Source of the DNA: Streptomyces sp. NRRL B-1347
GTDB lineage: Bacteria; Actinomycetota; Actinomycetes; Streptomycetales; Streptomycetaceae
Assembly: GCF_000720325.1 (NCBI RefSeq)
Contig: NZ_JOJM01000042.1
Span: 1 to 64,000 of the forward strand
Direction: 5' to 3'
Length of the DNA stretch: 64,000 nucleotides
The translations under genes were made by a program, and so were the position numbers. Below the pieces are notes generated by a model. The model saw nothing but the letters and a program-made list of their open reading frames with translations, did not search any database and was not told where the DNA came from. Of this stretch, positions 7,767 to 19,401 are shown one piece after another. Numbering within the stretch: the stretch's first letter is position 1; each line of letters starts with the position of its first letter.

Positions 7767-8906
7767 CTACCGGAGCCGCCCCCGCTTCGCCTCCATCGCC
7801 GCCTTGCCCTCGGCCCCCCGCCGCCGCCACTCCCGCCGCATCTCCGCCCGCACCCGCGCGTCCGTCTTCGCGACGATCCGCTGGTTCTCGCGCAGCAGCT
7901 TCCGGTAGCTGTCGAGCCGCCGCTGGTGCAGCGTGCCGTCCTCCAGGGCGGCGAGCACCGCGCAGCCCGGCTCCGCGACGTGCGCGCAGTCCTGGAAGCG
8001 GCAGCCGCCTGCCAACTCCTCGATCTCGGCGAAGACCTGCCCGACGCCGCTCCCGGCGTCCCACAGGCCGACGCCGCGCAGCCCCGGCGTGTCGATGAGG
8101 ACGCCGCCGCCGGGCAGCGGGATGAGGTTGCGGGTGGTGGTGGTGTGCCGTCCCTTGCCGTCGACGTCGCGGACGGCCCGCACGTCCATGACGTCCGCGC
8201 CCGCGAGCGCGTTGGCGAGGGTCGACTTGCCCGCGCCCGACTGCCCGAGCAGGACGGAGGTGCCGCCGGAGACGACGGCGGCGAGCACGTCGACGCCGTC
8301 CCCGTGCGCGGCGCTGACGGGCAGCACCGGCACGCCGGGCGCGGCGGTCTCCACGTCCTGCACGAGGTGGCCGAGCGACGCGGCGTCGGGCACGAGGTCG
8401 GCCTTGGTGAGCACGACGACGGGCTGTGCGCCGGACTCCCAGCCGAGCGCGAGGAACCGCTCGACGCGCCCGAGGTCGAGCTCGGCCGCCAGGGACACGG
8501 CGATGACCGCGTGGTCGACGTTGGCGGCGAGGATCTGCCCCTCGGACCGCTTGGACGAGGTGGACCGCACGAACGAGGTGCGCCGCGGCAGATAGTCGCG
8601 CACGTACCGCGGGTCGCCGCCGGGCGCGTCCACCACCGCCCAGTCCCCGGTGCAGATGACCCGCAGCGGGTCGTGCGGCGTGACGAAGGTGGTGTCGGCC
8701 CGGATGACACCTTCCTCGGTGACGACCAGGTCGCAGCTGCCCCGGTCGACCCGGATCACCCGGCCGGGCAACAGCCCGCGCTCCGCGTACGGGGCGAAGG
8801 CGGCCTCCCAGTCCGCGTCCCAGCCGTACGCGGCGAGCGCGTGAGCGCCGACGGCCGGAACGGCGGAAGCAGACGAGGAGGAGAAGTCAGAAGAAGACGA
8901 AGACAA
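7767..8906 (-). CDS. rsgA: Ribosome small-subunit-dependent GTPase A
   Basis: Encodes 379 residues. A Ser-rich N-terminus precedes an OB-fold region (GRVIRVDRGSCDLVV), then a circularly permuted GTPase with G4 (LTKADLV), G1 (GQSGAGKSTL), G2/switch (GRHTTTTRNL) and G3 (DTPGL). A C-terminal zinc-binding segment has the Cys/His set in CRFQDCAHVAEPGC. RsgA matures the 30S subunit by releasing RbfA and proofreading the decoding centre. The inferred start is TTG 8906, with an AAGGG ribosome site 8 nt upstream that lies inside a hairpin. A leader ORF precedes it. A strong terminator follows. Confidence 0.92.
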   Translation of the reverse strand: MSSSSSDFSSSSASAVPAVGAHALAAYGWDADWEAAFAPYAERGLLPGRVIRVDRGSCDLVVTEEGVIRADTTFVTPHDPLRVICTGDWAVVDAPGGDPRYVRDYLPRRTSFVRSTSSKRSEGQILAANVDHAVIAVSLAAELDLGRVERFLALGWESGAQPVVVLTKADLVPDAASLGHLVQDVETAAPGVPVLPVSAAHGDGVDVLAAVVSGGTSVLLGQSGAGKSTLANALAGADVMDVRAVRDVDGKGRHTTTTRNLIPLPGGGVLIDTPGLRGVGLWDAGSGVGQVFAEIEELAGGCRFQDCAHVAEPGCAVLAALEDGTLHQRRLDSYRKLLRENQRIVAKTDARVRAEMRREWRRRGAEGKAAMEAKRGRLR

Positions 8907-8934
8907 GGGGAGAACCCTTCACAAGGGTGGCCCC
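8907..8934 (-). promoter_or_regulatory. Hairpin sequestering the rsgA ribosome binding site
   Basis: On the minus strand this reads GGGG-CC-ACCCTT-GTG-AAGGGT-TCT-CCCC. The inner stem ACCCTT/AAGGGT masks the only SD-like element (AAGGG), and the outer GGGG/CCCC stem ends directly against the TTG start codon. Together with the upstream leader ORF this is the layout of a translational attenuator. Confidence 0.5.
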
Positions 8935-8973
8935 GGCCCGCGCACGACGACGCGGCGGAAAACGCTGAGAGAG

Positions 8974-9048
8974 TCAGCCGGAGACCACGGAGGTGGATGT
9001 GATGACGAACGTCCGAACGCGGGCAGCACCCATCGCAACGACAGCCAT
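8974..9048 (-). CDS. Candidate 24-residue leader peptide upstream of rsgA
   Basis: The ORF encodes MAVVAMGAARVRTFVITSTS plus VVSG. Its ATG is preceded by a strong ribosome site (GGAGGTG, 8-nt spacing), far better than that of rsgA itself. The peptide is rich in Val, Thr and Ser near its C-terminus and ends 67 nt before the rsgA TTG. No homology is claimed. The strong SD and the downstream SD-masking hairpin suggest a regulatory leader rather than a functional protein. A chance ORF remains possible. Confidence 0.5.
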   Translation of the reverse strand: MAVVAMGAARVRTFVITSTSVVSG

Positions 9049-9254
9049 TGGTCACACCTCCACTCACGACTCGACCTGCGGCGGCGACACACGCCGCCGG
9101 GGAACGGACAGGACTCTAGACCCGCCCGCCGACGCCACGCCACTGCTTTTCCGCCGGGCCGCCCGCACGTCGTCCCCCGGCCACCCGCCCGCCACCGGCC
9201 CGTCCTCCGTCCAAGCCCCCCGGCAGAAATCCAACAACGCCCGGCCCGAAATGA

Positions 9255-12206
<2,952 letters not shown>

Positions 12207-12228
12207 GAGAAGACCGACGGGGACGGCG

Positions 12229-12248
12229 CGCCCGGCGAGTGCCGGGCG
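12229..12248 (+). terminator. Hairpin after the beta-galactosidase gene
   Basis: An 8-bp stem CGCCCGGC/GCCGGGCG with loop GAGT, beginning 23 bp after the stop codon and before the GTG-started gene at 12342. Confidence 0.5.
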
Positions 12249-12341
12249 CCGACCCCGTGTGACCCGGGGATATGCCGTCGTGGCCGCCTAGAATGGAGAG
12301 GACGACGACTCACGCGCCGCCCTGGGGGGAGGGAGCACCTC

Positions 12342-13733
12342 GTGTCACAACAGCAGCTGGGCCGCAGCCCGGTGCGCCCCGATCCCCCTCCCCCTCCCCC
12401 GGACGCCTCGCGGCCGGGCCGGTTCGTGGGCTGGCTCGGCGGCTTCGGCTGCGCCGCGGCGGCGTACGCCGTGTTCCAGTCCCTGGTAGGCGTGTTGCCG
12501 GAGACCCTGTCGGCCGACGCCGCGCGGTACGGCATCGCGGCGGTCAGCGGCGTCGGCACGGGCGTCGCCGCGTGGCTCGCTGCGGCCCTGCTCCGCGCCA
12601 GGCCGGAGCAGGGCGCCGCGGGCCCCGGCCCGGTGGCCGCGCCCGCGCGGGCCGCGCTCGCCCCGGCCCCGGGGCCGTTCCCCGCCCTGGCCGCGGCCGC
12701 GCACACGGCGCTGCGCGCGGACCTCGCGGTGGTCGACGACCCCGTCCGGGGCCTGCTCACGGGCTGGGCGCACGCCCTCGACGAGCAGACCCGGCCGGTG
12801 CTCCCGACCCCGACCGGCACGGCGTACGGCCTGCACGTGCTGCTCGAACTGGGCGTGCAGGACGGCAGGTTGAGCACCTCGGACCTGGTCGACACGCTGT
12901 GGCGGCTGCGGCTCCCGGACGGCGGCTGGGCGGCGCGCTCGCAGGGCTCGGTGCCCCGGCCCGAGGTGACGGCGCTCGTGCTCGGCGCGCTCGCGCGGGC
13001 GGGCGCGGACCCGGCGCGGCTCGCCGACGAGGCGGCGCGCTGCGCGGCCCGTTTCACCGCGGACCTGGAGCCGTCGGGCCTGGCCCGCACCCATGTGGTG
13101 ACCACGGTGCTGCGCGGCCTGCTGCGGGCGGCGCCCGACGCGCCCGCCATCGCCCGGCTGCGGGACTCGCTGGTCGACCACACGATCACCGACCCGGCCC
13201 GGGAGCACCGCCGCTGCTGGGGCGCGACCCTGGGGCTGCCCGCCGCGCACGCGACGCGGCCCTCGCCCGTGCACACCGCCCTCGCCGTCGTCGCCCTGGA
13301 CCGCGCGGCCCGCGTCCTCGGCGAGGACGCCAACACGCGGGCGGCGCGCGAGGACGGCATCCGCTGGCTCCTTGCCTGCCCGACGCCCGACCACGACACG
13401 TGCGCGGACCTCGTCAACGCCCAGGAGGAGGTGCGCCGCCCGCACCCCGAGGTGGCGTGGCGTCAGGAGGTGCTCTTCGTACGGCACTTCACGGCCGCCT
13501 GGATGGTGCGGGCGCTCCTGACGCCCGGCGCCTGGGAGGTCGCCGCCGCCGAGGGGCGCGAGGAGGCGTGGCGGGCGCTCGTCGCGAGCGCCGTCACGGC
13601 CGTGCTGCGCGCGGAGCGCGACGGCGTCTGGCACTGGGACGGGCATGACCTGGGCCGTCCGCTGTGGATGACCTATCAGGGCCTTTCGGCGCTGCGCGCC
13701 CATGCCGTATGGATGTACCAGCCGGAGGGCTGA
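12342..13733 (+). CDS. Membrane-anchored protein with prenyltransferase/terpene-cyclase-like alpha/alpha-toroid repeats
   Basis: Encodes 463 residues, start GTG 12342 after a GGGGGGAGGGAG ribosome site. A Pro-rich N-terminus is followed by two membrane helices (about 30-55 and 65-88), then a long helical domain. That domain has QW-like units (LRLPDGGWAARSQGS; VHTALAVVAL; DGVWHWDGHDLGRPLW then TYQGLSALRAHAVW) spaced as in alpha/alpha toroids of the squalene-hopene cyclase/prenyltransferase-beta class. No DxDD or zinc site is evident, so catalysis is unproven; it may be a binding toroid. It lies 58 bp before the cupin-like gene and is probably co-transcribed. Function unknown. Confidence 0.7.
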   Translation: MSQQQLGRSPVRPDPPPPPPDASRPGRFVGWLGGFGCAAAAYAVFQSLVGVLPETLSADAARYGIAAVSGVGTGVAAWLAAALLRARPEQGAAGPGPVAAPARAALAPAPGPFPALAAAAHTALRADLAVVDDPVRGLLTGWAHALDEQTRPVLPTPTGTAYGLHVLLELGVQDGRLSTSDLVDTLWRLRLPDGGWAARSQGSVPRPEVTALVLGALARAGADPARLADEAARCAARFTADLEPSGLARTHVVTTVLRGLLRAAPDAPAIARLRDSLVDHTITDPAREHRRCWGATLGLPAAHATRPSPVHTALAVVALDRAARVLGEDANTRAAREDGIRWLLACPTPDHDTCADLVNAQEEVRRPHPEVAWRQEVLFVRHFTAAWMVRALLTPGAWEVAAAEGREEAWRALVASAVTAVLRAERDGVWHWDGHDLGRPLWMTYQGLSALRAHAVWMYQPEG

Positions 13734-13791
13734 CCTCCGGCCGCCGCCGGTCCCGGCGGGCGTGGCGGGTGGAGAGAGGCGGAGCGACCGC

Positions 13792-14598
13792 ATGGGTGGA
13801 CGGCACGTCCTGCGGGCCCGGAAGCTGCTCGACGCGACCCTGACGGGGAGCGACGAGGAGGATCTGGCCCGGGCCGCCCGCGCGGTCGTCGCCGAACTGG
13901 GCTCTCCCGGACGGCTCTCGGCCCTGGTGGCGGAGCTGGCGTCCGGGCTCGGGGACCCTTCGGGCTGCGCGCTCCTGTCGTACCGGCACGTCCTGGGCTT
14001 CGACAAGCTGCTCCTCGTCGGCACCGGGTCGCGGCACATGCTGCGCGCGCACGTCTGGCACCCGGGGACGCTGCGGGCGGGCCGCGAGGACATCCACAAC
14101 CACCGCTCCCCGCTGGCGTCGTACGTCGTGCGCGGCCGGCTCGGCATGGAGCTGTACGAGACGGCGGGCGACGGCACGCTGACCGCGGCGCGCTACCGCG
14201 AGTCGCTGTCGGCGCGGGTGAACGACTGGCTCCTGGAGCCCGCGGGCCGGGCCCGCCTTCGCCTGACGCAGACCGCCGAGTACGCGGCGGGCAGCGGCTA
14301 CGCCCTGTCGTCGTACGCGCTGCACCGCGCGTGGTGCGCGTCGCCGGGCCCGACGGTGACGCTCTTCCTGGAGACGGGCGCGAGCAGGCGGCGGTACACG
14401 GACGTGTTCACGGGCGGGGACGGGGACCGGGACGCGGGGCGCGCGCAGGCGTACGCGAAGGAGCCGATGGAGGTGGCGGAGTACCTGGCGGAGCTGCGGC
14501 TGCTCGCCGAACTGATCGGCGGCGAGGGCGTGTCGGGCGGTCCGGGGCCGGGGCCGGGCTTCGAGAGCCCGGGGGGCGTCAGCGGCGTCGGCGGCTGA
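13792..14598 (+). CDS. Cupin-fold-like protein of unknown function
   Basis: Encodes 268 residues. An N-terminal helical part is followed by a cupin-like core: HVWHPGTLRAGREDIHNHRS gives an H-x-H pair, then SYVVRGRLGMELYE and a later ALHRAWC His. This arrangement suggests a metal-binding double-stranded beta helix similar to cysteine-dioxygenase/cupin proteins. No family name can be given with confidence. A Gly/Pro-rich tail runs 20 bp into the convergent NUDIX gene. It follows the toroid-like membrane protein closely. Confidence 0.7.
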   Translation: MGGRHVLRARKLLDATLTGSDEEDLARAARAVVAELGSPGRLSALVAELASGLGDPSGCALLSYRHVLGFDKLLLVGTGSRHMLRAHVWHPGTLRAGREDIHNHRSPLASYVVRGRLGMELYETAGDGTLTAARYRESLSARVNDWLLEPAGRARLRLTQTAEYAAGSGYALSSYALHRAWCASPGPTVTLFLETGASRRRYTDVFTGGDGDRDAGRAQAYAKEPMEVAEYLAELRLLAELIGGEGVSGGPGPGPGFESPGGVSGVGG

Positions 14599-15001
14599 GC
14601 GCCTGGCGGACGACGTCGAGGTTGTAGTCGTCGATGTCCACCGCGCCGATCTCGTCGGGGGTGAGCCAGCGGTGCTCCTGGTCGCGGTGGGGCAGCGTCA
14701 CGTCGAGGGTGAGGGGGCGGACGAGGAAGTTGTCCTGCCAGTTCTTCACCTCGCGGCCGCGGTAGTCGCTGACGAAGGAGGACTCGCCGACCTTGCACAC
14801 GACGTGGCCGAGCAGGCCGGTCTCCTCCTTGAGCTCCCGCAGCACGCCGTCGCGGGGACTCTCGCCCGGTTCGAGCTTTCCGCAGGGCACCCCCCACACG
14901 CGCGGCAGGAACCGCTCGGTCTCACTGCGGCGCACGAGCAGCACACGGCCCCGGTGGGCCACGACGGCTGCCGCCAGATGGTTCTCACCCGGGATACCCA
15001 T
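14579..15001 (-). CDS. NUDIX hydrolase
   Basis: Encodes 140 residues from ATG 15001 (149 from an in-frame GTG at 15028). The NUDIX box is complete: GKLEPGESPRDGVLRELKEE followed by TGLLG. The Glu residues of REL..EE bind the metal that drives hydrolysis of a nucleoside diphosphate linked to X. Substrate not predictable. Its 3' end overlaps the cupin-like gene by 20 bp, tail to tail. Confidence 0.88.
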   Translation of the reverse strand: MGIPGENHLAAAVVAHRGRVLLVRRSETERFLPRVWGVPCGKLEPGESPRDGVLRELKEETGLLGHVVCKVGESSFVSDYRGREVKNWQDNFLVRPLTLDVTLPHRDQEHRWLTPDEIGAVDIDDYNLDVVRQALSRRRR

Positions 15002-15123
15002 GGCTCCACCGTAGCGAGGATTCGGCACCCGGGACAGTCAGGCAGGGGCGGCGCGGGGCGCTCTTCCCAGTGGTGTCCGTTTCCTTCAAGACCGTGTGCG
15101 GGCGCCCCGCCTACGCTCCCGGC

Positions 15124-15534
15124 ATGAACAGCGAAAGCAGCACACCCCAGGTCACGCCGCGGCTCGATCTGATCGGCATCGTCACCTCCGACATGGCGGC
15201 CTCGCTGGCCTTCTACCGTCGGCTCGGCCTCGTGTTCGCGGCCGGATCCGAGGAGTCGCCGCACGTGGAGACCACCCTGCCGGGCGGTCTGCGGGTGGCC
15301 TTCGACACGGAGGACACCATCCGCTCCTTCGTCCCCGGCTGGCGGCCTCCCGCCGACTCCGGGCGGCTCGGGCTCGCCTTCCACTGCGGCACGTCCGCGG
15401 GTGTGGACGCGGTGTACGAGGAGCTCGTGGCGGCGGGATACCGGTCGGAGCTCAAGCCGTTCGACGCGCCTTGGGGGCAGCGGTACGCGGTGGTGCTCGA
15501 CCCGGACGGCAATGGGGCTGATCTGTTTGCCTAG
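15124..15534 (+). CDS. VOC-family (glyoxalase/bleomycin-resistance fold) protein
   Basis: Encodes 136 residues with two beta-alpha-beta-beta-beta modules: LDLIGIVTSDMAASLAFYRR-LGL, and GLAFHCGTSAGVDAVYEELV ending in VVLDPDGNGADLF. This is typical of stand-alone VOC proteins. Possible metal ligands are the His in SPHVETTL and the terminal acidic residue region. Members can be isomerases, dioxygenases or antibiotic-binding proteins; the role here is unknown. The start ATG 15124 has little SD, so it may be leaderless. Confidence 0.85.
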   Translation: MNSESSTPQVTPRLDLIGIVTSDMAASLAFYRRLGLVFAAGSEESPHVETTLPGGLRVAFDTEDTIRSFVPGWRPPADSGRLGLAFHCGTSAGVDAVYEELVAAGYRSELKPFDAPWGQRYAVVLDPDGNGADLFA

Positions 15535-15582
15535 CCTGTGGGCCGTCTGTGGCTGAGCGCGCCCGCGCGGCGGAGCCGCACA

Positions 15583-16332
15583 TCAGCGGAGCCCCGCGTC
15601 CCCTTCGGGGCGCAGCAGCGCGCCCAGTGGTCGGCCCGTCAAGTCCTTTACCTCGCGGGACAGGTGGGCCTGGTCCGCGAAGCCCGCGGTGGCTGCCGTC
15701 TCGGCCTGGCCGAGGCCTGCGCGGGCCAGTGCGAGTGCGCGTTGGAGGCGCAGTACGCGTGCCAGCGTCTTGGGACCGTAGCCGAAGGCGGGCAGCGCGC
15801 GGCGGTGCAGCTGCCGGGCGCCGAGCCCCACGGCGGCGGCCGTCTCGGCGACGCCGCGGCCCGCGTCGAGGTGCGCCACGACGCGGGCGAGCAGCGGGTC
15901 GGGCGCCGGGCCCCGGTCCGTGCGCTCGTACGCGACGCGCTCCAGGGCGGTCAGCGGGTCGGCGGCCGCGTCCACGCGCGCGGTCAGGCGGCGGACCTCG
16001 GCGCCGCTCCACAGGTCGGCGAGGTCGACGCGCCGGTCGCGCAGTTCGTGCGCGGGGACGCCGAGGACCGCGGGGGCCGTGCCGGGGGCGAAGCGGATGC
16101 CGACGTAGCGGCCCGGGGGCGTCGTGGCGCCGGGCACGTGGGCACGCGTGTCCGGGCCCGCGACGAACAGCCTGCCCTCGGTCCACAGCAGGTCCATGCA
16201 GCCGTCGGGCAGGACGGCGGAGCCGGCGCCCGAGGGGTCCGCGGCCTTGCTCCACACGACGGCCCCCGGCAGCACCGGGGACGGCCGCTCGGCGTACCCG
16301 GCGGCCGGCTCGCCCCGCTCCCCTGCGGCCAT
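15583..16332 (-). CDS. AraC-family regulator with DUF6597-like sensor domain
   Basis: Encodes 249 residues. The N-terminal half has [13 protein letters not shown] and [24 protein letters not shown] motifs found in a common actinomycete AraC subgroup (DUF6597). The C-terminal two-HTH domain covers about 150-240 ([40 protein letters not shown]). A probable repressor/activator of unknown ligand. It lies 10 bp downstream of the second AraC gene on the same strand, so the two are likely one transcript. Confidence 0.85.
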   Translation of the reverse strand: MAAGERGEPAAGYAERPSPVLPGAVVWSKAADPSGAGSAVLPDGCMDLLWTEGRLFVAGPDTRAHVPGATTPPGRYVGIRFAPGTAPAVLGVPAHELRDRRVDLADLWSGAEVRRLTARVDAAADPLTALERVAYERTDRGPAPDPLLARVVAHLDAGRGVAETAAAVGLGARQLHRRALPAFGYGPKTLARVLRLQRALALARAGLGQAETAATAGFADQAHLSREVKDLTGRPLGALLRPEGDAGLR

Positions 16333-16342
16333 GGTGCCCAGG

Positions 16343-17278
16343 CTACGCCGCGCCCGTGCGGTGCTCCTGCGGGCTGACGCCGTACACCCGCTTGAAGGCG
16401 CTGGAGAGCGCGAACGCGCTGCCGTAGCCGACCTTGCGGGCGATGGCGGCGATCGTCTGCTCGCTGTCGCGCAGCAGGTCCGCGGCGAGCGCGAGCCGCC
16501 AGCCCGTCAGATACGTCATCGGGGGCTCCCCCACGAGCTCGGTGAACCGGCGGGCGAGCGCGGCCCGGGACACGCCCGCCTTCGCGGCGAGCGCGGCCAC
16601 CGTCCAGGCGTGCGCGGGGTCGTCCTGGAGGAGTCGCAGGACCGGCCCGACCACCGGGTCGGCCAGCGCCCGGTACCAGGCGGGGGCCGCCGCCTCCGGG
16701 CGGGAGAACCACGCGCGGAGGGCCGCGATGAGCAGCAGGTCGAGCAGGCGGTCGAGGACGACCTCCTGGCCCGGCTCGTCCTTGCCGATCTCCTCGGCGA
16801 GGAACGGCGTGAGCGGGCAGTCCCACACCTCGGTGGGCAGCACGAGCAGCGGCGGCAGCGCGTCCAGGAGCCGCGCGGTGATCTCGCCCTGCATCTGGTA
16901 CGTGCCGATCAGCATCTGGACCGGGCCTCCGGGCTGCCCCCACTCGCGCATCCCGAAGCGCGCGTAGTGGCCGTCCGGCGCGCCGTTCAGGGGCACGCAG
17001 GCCTGGCCGGGCCGGATCTCCGCGAACGGCCGGGTGTCCCGCTCGCCCGTGACGAGGTAGTGGTCGGGGCCGCGCGCGACGGCCACGTCACCGGGGCGGA
17101 TCAGCTGGGCCGGGGCCGGGCCTTCGGGGACGATCCAGGCGTCGCCCCGCACCATGATCATGACCGAGACCGGTGCCTCGTCCGCGATGCGCACGGCCCA
17201 CGGCGGCTCGAAGCACGCCCTGATCATGAAGGCCCCCCGTGCGCGCGGGCCCTCCAGCAAGCCTGCGAGTACGTCCAT
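16343..17278 (-). CDS. AraC-family regulator with cupin-type (cupin_6) sensor domain
   Basis: Encodes 311 residues. The N-terminal cupin region includes [12 protein letters not shown] and [12 protein letters not shown]. The C-terminal AraC HTH pair (about 210-305) reads [20 protein letters not shown] and [20 protein letters not shown], followed by the family ending [12 protein letters not shown]. Such regulators often control a neighbouring oxidoreductase; here the divergent neighbour at 17359 is an NmrA-type reductase, making it a candidate target. A Met at residue 18 is an alternative start. Confidence 0.88.
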   Translation of the reverse strand: MDVLAGLLEGPRARGAFMIRACFEPPWAVRIADEAPVSVMIMVRGDAWIVPEGPAPAQLIRPGDVAVARGPDHYLVTGERDTRPFAEIRPGQACVPLNGAPDGHYARFGMREWGQPGGPVQMLIGTYQMQGEITARLLDALPPLLVLPTEVWDCPLTPFLAEEIGKDEPGQEVVLDRLLDLLLIAALRAWFSRPEAAAPAWYRALADPVVGPVLRLLQDDPAHAWTVAALAAKAGVSRAALARRFTELVGEPPMTYLTGWRLALAADLLRDSEQTIAAIARKVGYGSAFALSSAFKRVYGVSPQEHRTGAA

Positions 17279-17358
17279 GGGGGCAGCGTAGACGCACGCG
17301 CATGAGGGTGAGTTCCTGACGGATGGTCGTGCGGCGCGGGCGGCAGTTGACTGGGGGC

Positions 17359-18231
17359 ATGACGACGAACTCGCAGCACACGACGGACGAACCGACCACC
17401 GGCGCCGCCCTGACGGTCCTCGTGACCGGGGCCACCGGGCGCACCGGCGGCAGGGTCGCGCGGGCCGCCCGCGAGGCGGGGCACGCCGTGCGGGCCGCGT
17501 CCCGCTCCGGCGAGGTCCGCTTCGACTGGAACGAACGCTCCACTTGGGACGAGGCGTTGCGCGGCGCCGACGCGGCGTACCTCGCCTACCTCCCGGACGT
17601 CGGCGCGCCCGGCGCCGCGGACACCGTGGGCGGGCTCGCCCGGCGGGCCGCGGAGCTGGGCGTGCGGCACCTCGTCCTGCTCTCCGCGCGCGGCGAGCAC
17701 CAGGCCCACGCCACGGAGCGTGCGCTCGCGGACTCCGGGGTCGCCCGGTGGACGGTCGTACGCGCCAGCTGGTTCGCGCAGAACTTCAGCGAGGGCCCGC
17801 TCGTCGACGGCCTGCGGGCCGGGGAGCTCGTCTTCTCCGCGGGGGAGGTCCTCGAACCGTTCATCGACGTACGGGACATCGCGGACGTGGTGGTCGCGGT
17901 GCTCGCCGCCGGGGAGCGGTACGCCGGGCGGATCATCGAGGTGAGCGGGGCGCGGCTGCTCTCCTTCCGGGACGCGGTGGCGGAGATATCGGCCGCGAGC
18001 GGACGCCCGCTCGTTTATGTGCCGGTGGGAGCGCGGGAATACGGTGCCGCGCTCGCCGACTTCGGCGTTCCGGAAGGCGAAGTGGAATTCCTGGTCGAGC
18101 TTTTCGAGACGAATCTGGACGGGCGCAACGCGCACGTTTCGGATGGCGTGCGGGAGGTTCTCGGGCGGGCGCCGCGGGAATTCACGGCGTTCGTGCGCGA
18201 GACGGCGGGAGCGGGCGTCTGGAAGGCGTGA
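17359..18231 (+). CDS. NmrA/SDR-family NAD(P)-binding oxidoreductase
   Basis: Encodes 290 residues. An N-terminal Rossmann fold has VLVTGATGRTGGRVARAA (G-x-x-G-x-x-G dinucleotide site), then HLVLLSARGEH, VVRASWFAQNFSEG and the EPFIDVRDIADVVVAVL segment typical of atypical SDR/NmrA proteins. These act either as quinone or ketone reductases or as redox sensors without turnover. No catalytic Tyr-x-x-x-Lys is obvious, which favours the atypical group. It is divergent from an AraC regulator. Confidence 0.88.
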   Translation: MTTNSQHTTDEPTTGAALTVLVTGATGRTGGRVARAAREAGHAVRAASRSGEVRFDWNERSTWDEALRGADAAYLAYLPDVGAPGAADTVGGLARRAAELGVRHLVLLSARGEHQAHATERALADSGVARWTVVRASWFAQNFSEGPLVDGLRAGELVFSAGEVLEPFIDVRDIADVVVAVLAAGERYAGRIIEVSGARLLSFRDAVAEISAASGRPLVYVPVGAREYGAALADFGVPEGEVEFLVELFETNLDGRNAHVSDGVREVLGRAPREFTAFVRETAGAGVWKA

Positions 18232-18253
18232 CCTCCCGGAACCGGAGCGGGCG

Positions 18254-19384
18254 TCAGGGGTCCGGGGAGTCGTCCCGTTTGGCGTGGTGGGCGCGGAGGC
18301 GGCCCGAGACGTCGTCCGGGGGCAGGAAGCGGGACCAGCGCTCGGGGAACTCCGATGGCATGTCGGGGTCGTCGGGGTCGTCGTCGGCCCGTGCCGCCGC
18401 GGCCCGGGCGATGAGCTCGGCCGCCTTGGCCTCCTTGACCCGGTCCTGCGCGGCGCGCGCCGCGGCCGTCTGGAGCGACGGCCAGACGCGGTCGATCGCC
18501 GCGTTGACGGCGGCGCCGACGAGGACGGCGAAGGCGGACACGCCGATCCACAGCAGGACGGCGACGGGCGCGGCGAGGGAGCCGTAGATGGTGGGCCCCT
18601 CCACCGTGCTCGTCAGGTAGATGCGCAGCAGGAAGCTGCCGAGGACCCACATGCCGAGGGCGATGAGCGCGCCCGGCATGTCCTCCACCCACGGCGAGCG
18701 CACCGGAACGGACACGTGGTAGAGCGTGGTGAGGAAGACGACGGAGAGCAGGGTCACCACGGGCCAGTAGAGGATCTGCACGACCGTCGTCGAGCCCGGG
18801 ACCAGTTTCACCACCGCGTCCGGGCCCGCCACCATCAGCGGCAGCGCCACCGAGCCGATGACGAGGGCGACCAGGAAGAGCCCGAAGGCGAGCAGCCGGG
18901 TCTTGACGATGCCGCGGGCGCCGTCGAGCCCGTACATGACGGTGATGGTGTCGATGAAGACGTTGACGGCACGGGAGCCGGACCACAGGGCGAAGAGGAA
19001 CCCTATGGAGACGACGTCCGGGCGGCCGACCTTCATGACGTCTTCGAGGATCGGCTGGGCGATCTCGCGCACGCCCTTCTCGGACAGGATCGTGCGGGCC
19101 GCTTCCAGGATGTTGTTCTCGACGCTCTCGATGGTGTGGGCGCCGGTCCAGCGGTCCACGTAGGCGAGGAGCCCGATGAGGCTGAGGAGCAGCGGCGGGA
19201 CGGAAAGGAGCGTGAAGAACGCCGCTTCCGCCGCGAGCCCCAGGATGCGGTACTCGATGCAGGAGTTGACGGTGTCCTTCAGCAGCAGCCAGGCGGTCCT
19301 GCGCTTGGAGACGTTGCGGTAAAGAGCGCGGGCCCGGTTCCAGCGGCCCGGTGGCCGCCCGGGTGTTTCTTTTGCCTGGTGCAC
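18254..19384 (-). CDS. YihY/virulence factor BrkB family membrane protein
   Basis: Encodes 376 residues, start GTG 19384. Six membrane helices span about 50-315, with EYRILGLAAEAAFFTLLSVP, SIGFLFALWSGSRAVNVFID and the family GSLAAPVAVLLWIGVSA segment near the end. A long charged cytoplasmic tail (about 315-376) follows. The old name ribonuclease BN is wrong; the molecular function is unknown. It is divergent from the acyl-CoA dehydrogenase gene with only 17 bp between start codons, so the promoters must overlap coding sequence. Confidence 0.9.
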   Translation of the reverse strand: MHQAKETPGRPPGRWNRARALYRNVSKRRTAWLLLKDTVNSCIEYRILGLAAEAAFFTLLSVPPLLLSLIGLLAYVDRWTGAHTIESVENNILEAARTILSEKGVREIAQPILEDVMKVGRPDVVSIGFLFALWSGSRAVNVFIDTITVMYGLDGARGIVKTRLLAFGLFLVALVIGSVALPLMVAGPDAVVKLVPGSTTVVQILYWPVVTLLSVVFLTTLYHVSVPVRSPWVEDMPGALIALGMWVLGSFLLRIYLTSTVEGPTIYGSLAAPVAVLLWIGVSAFAVLVGAAVNAAIDRVWPSLQTAAARAAQDRVKEAKAAELIARAAAARADDDPDDPDMPSEFPERWSRFLPPDDVSGRLRAHHAKRDDSPDP

Positions 19385-19401
19385 CTCCTTACCGTAGCGG
19401 C

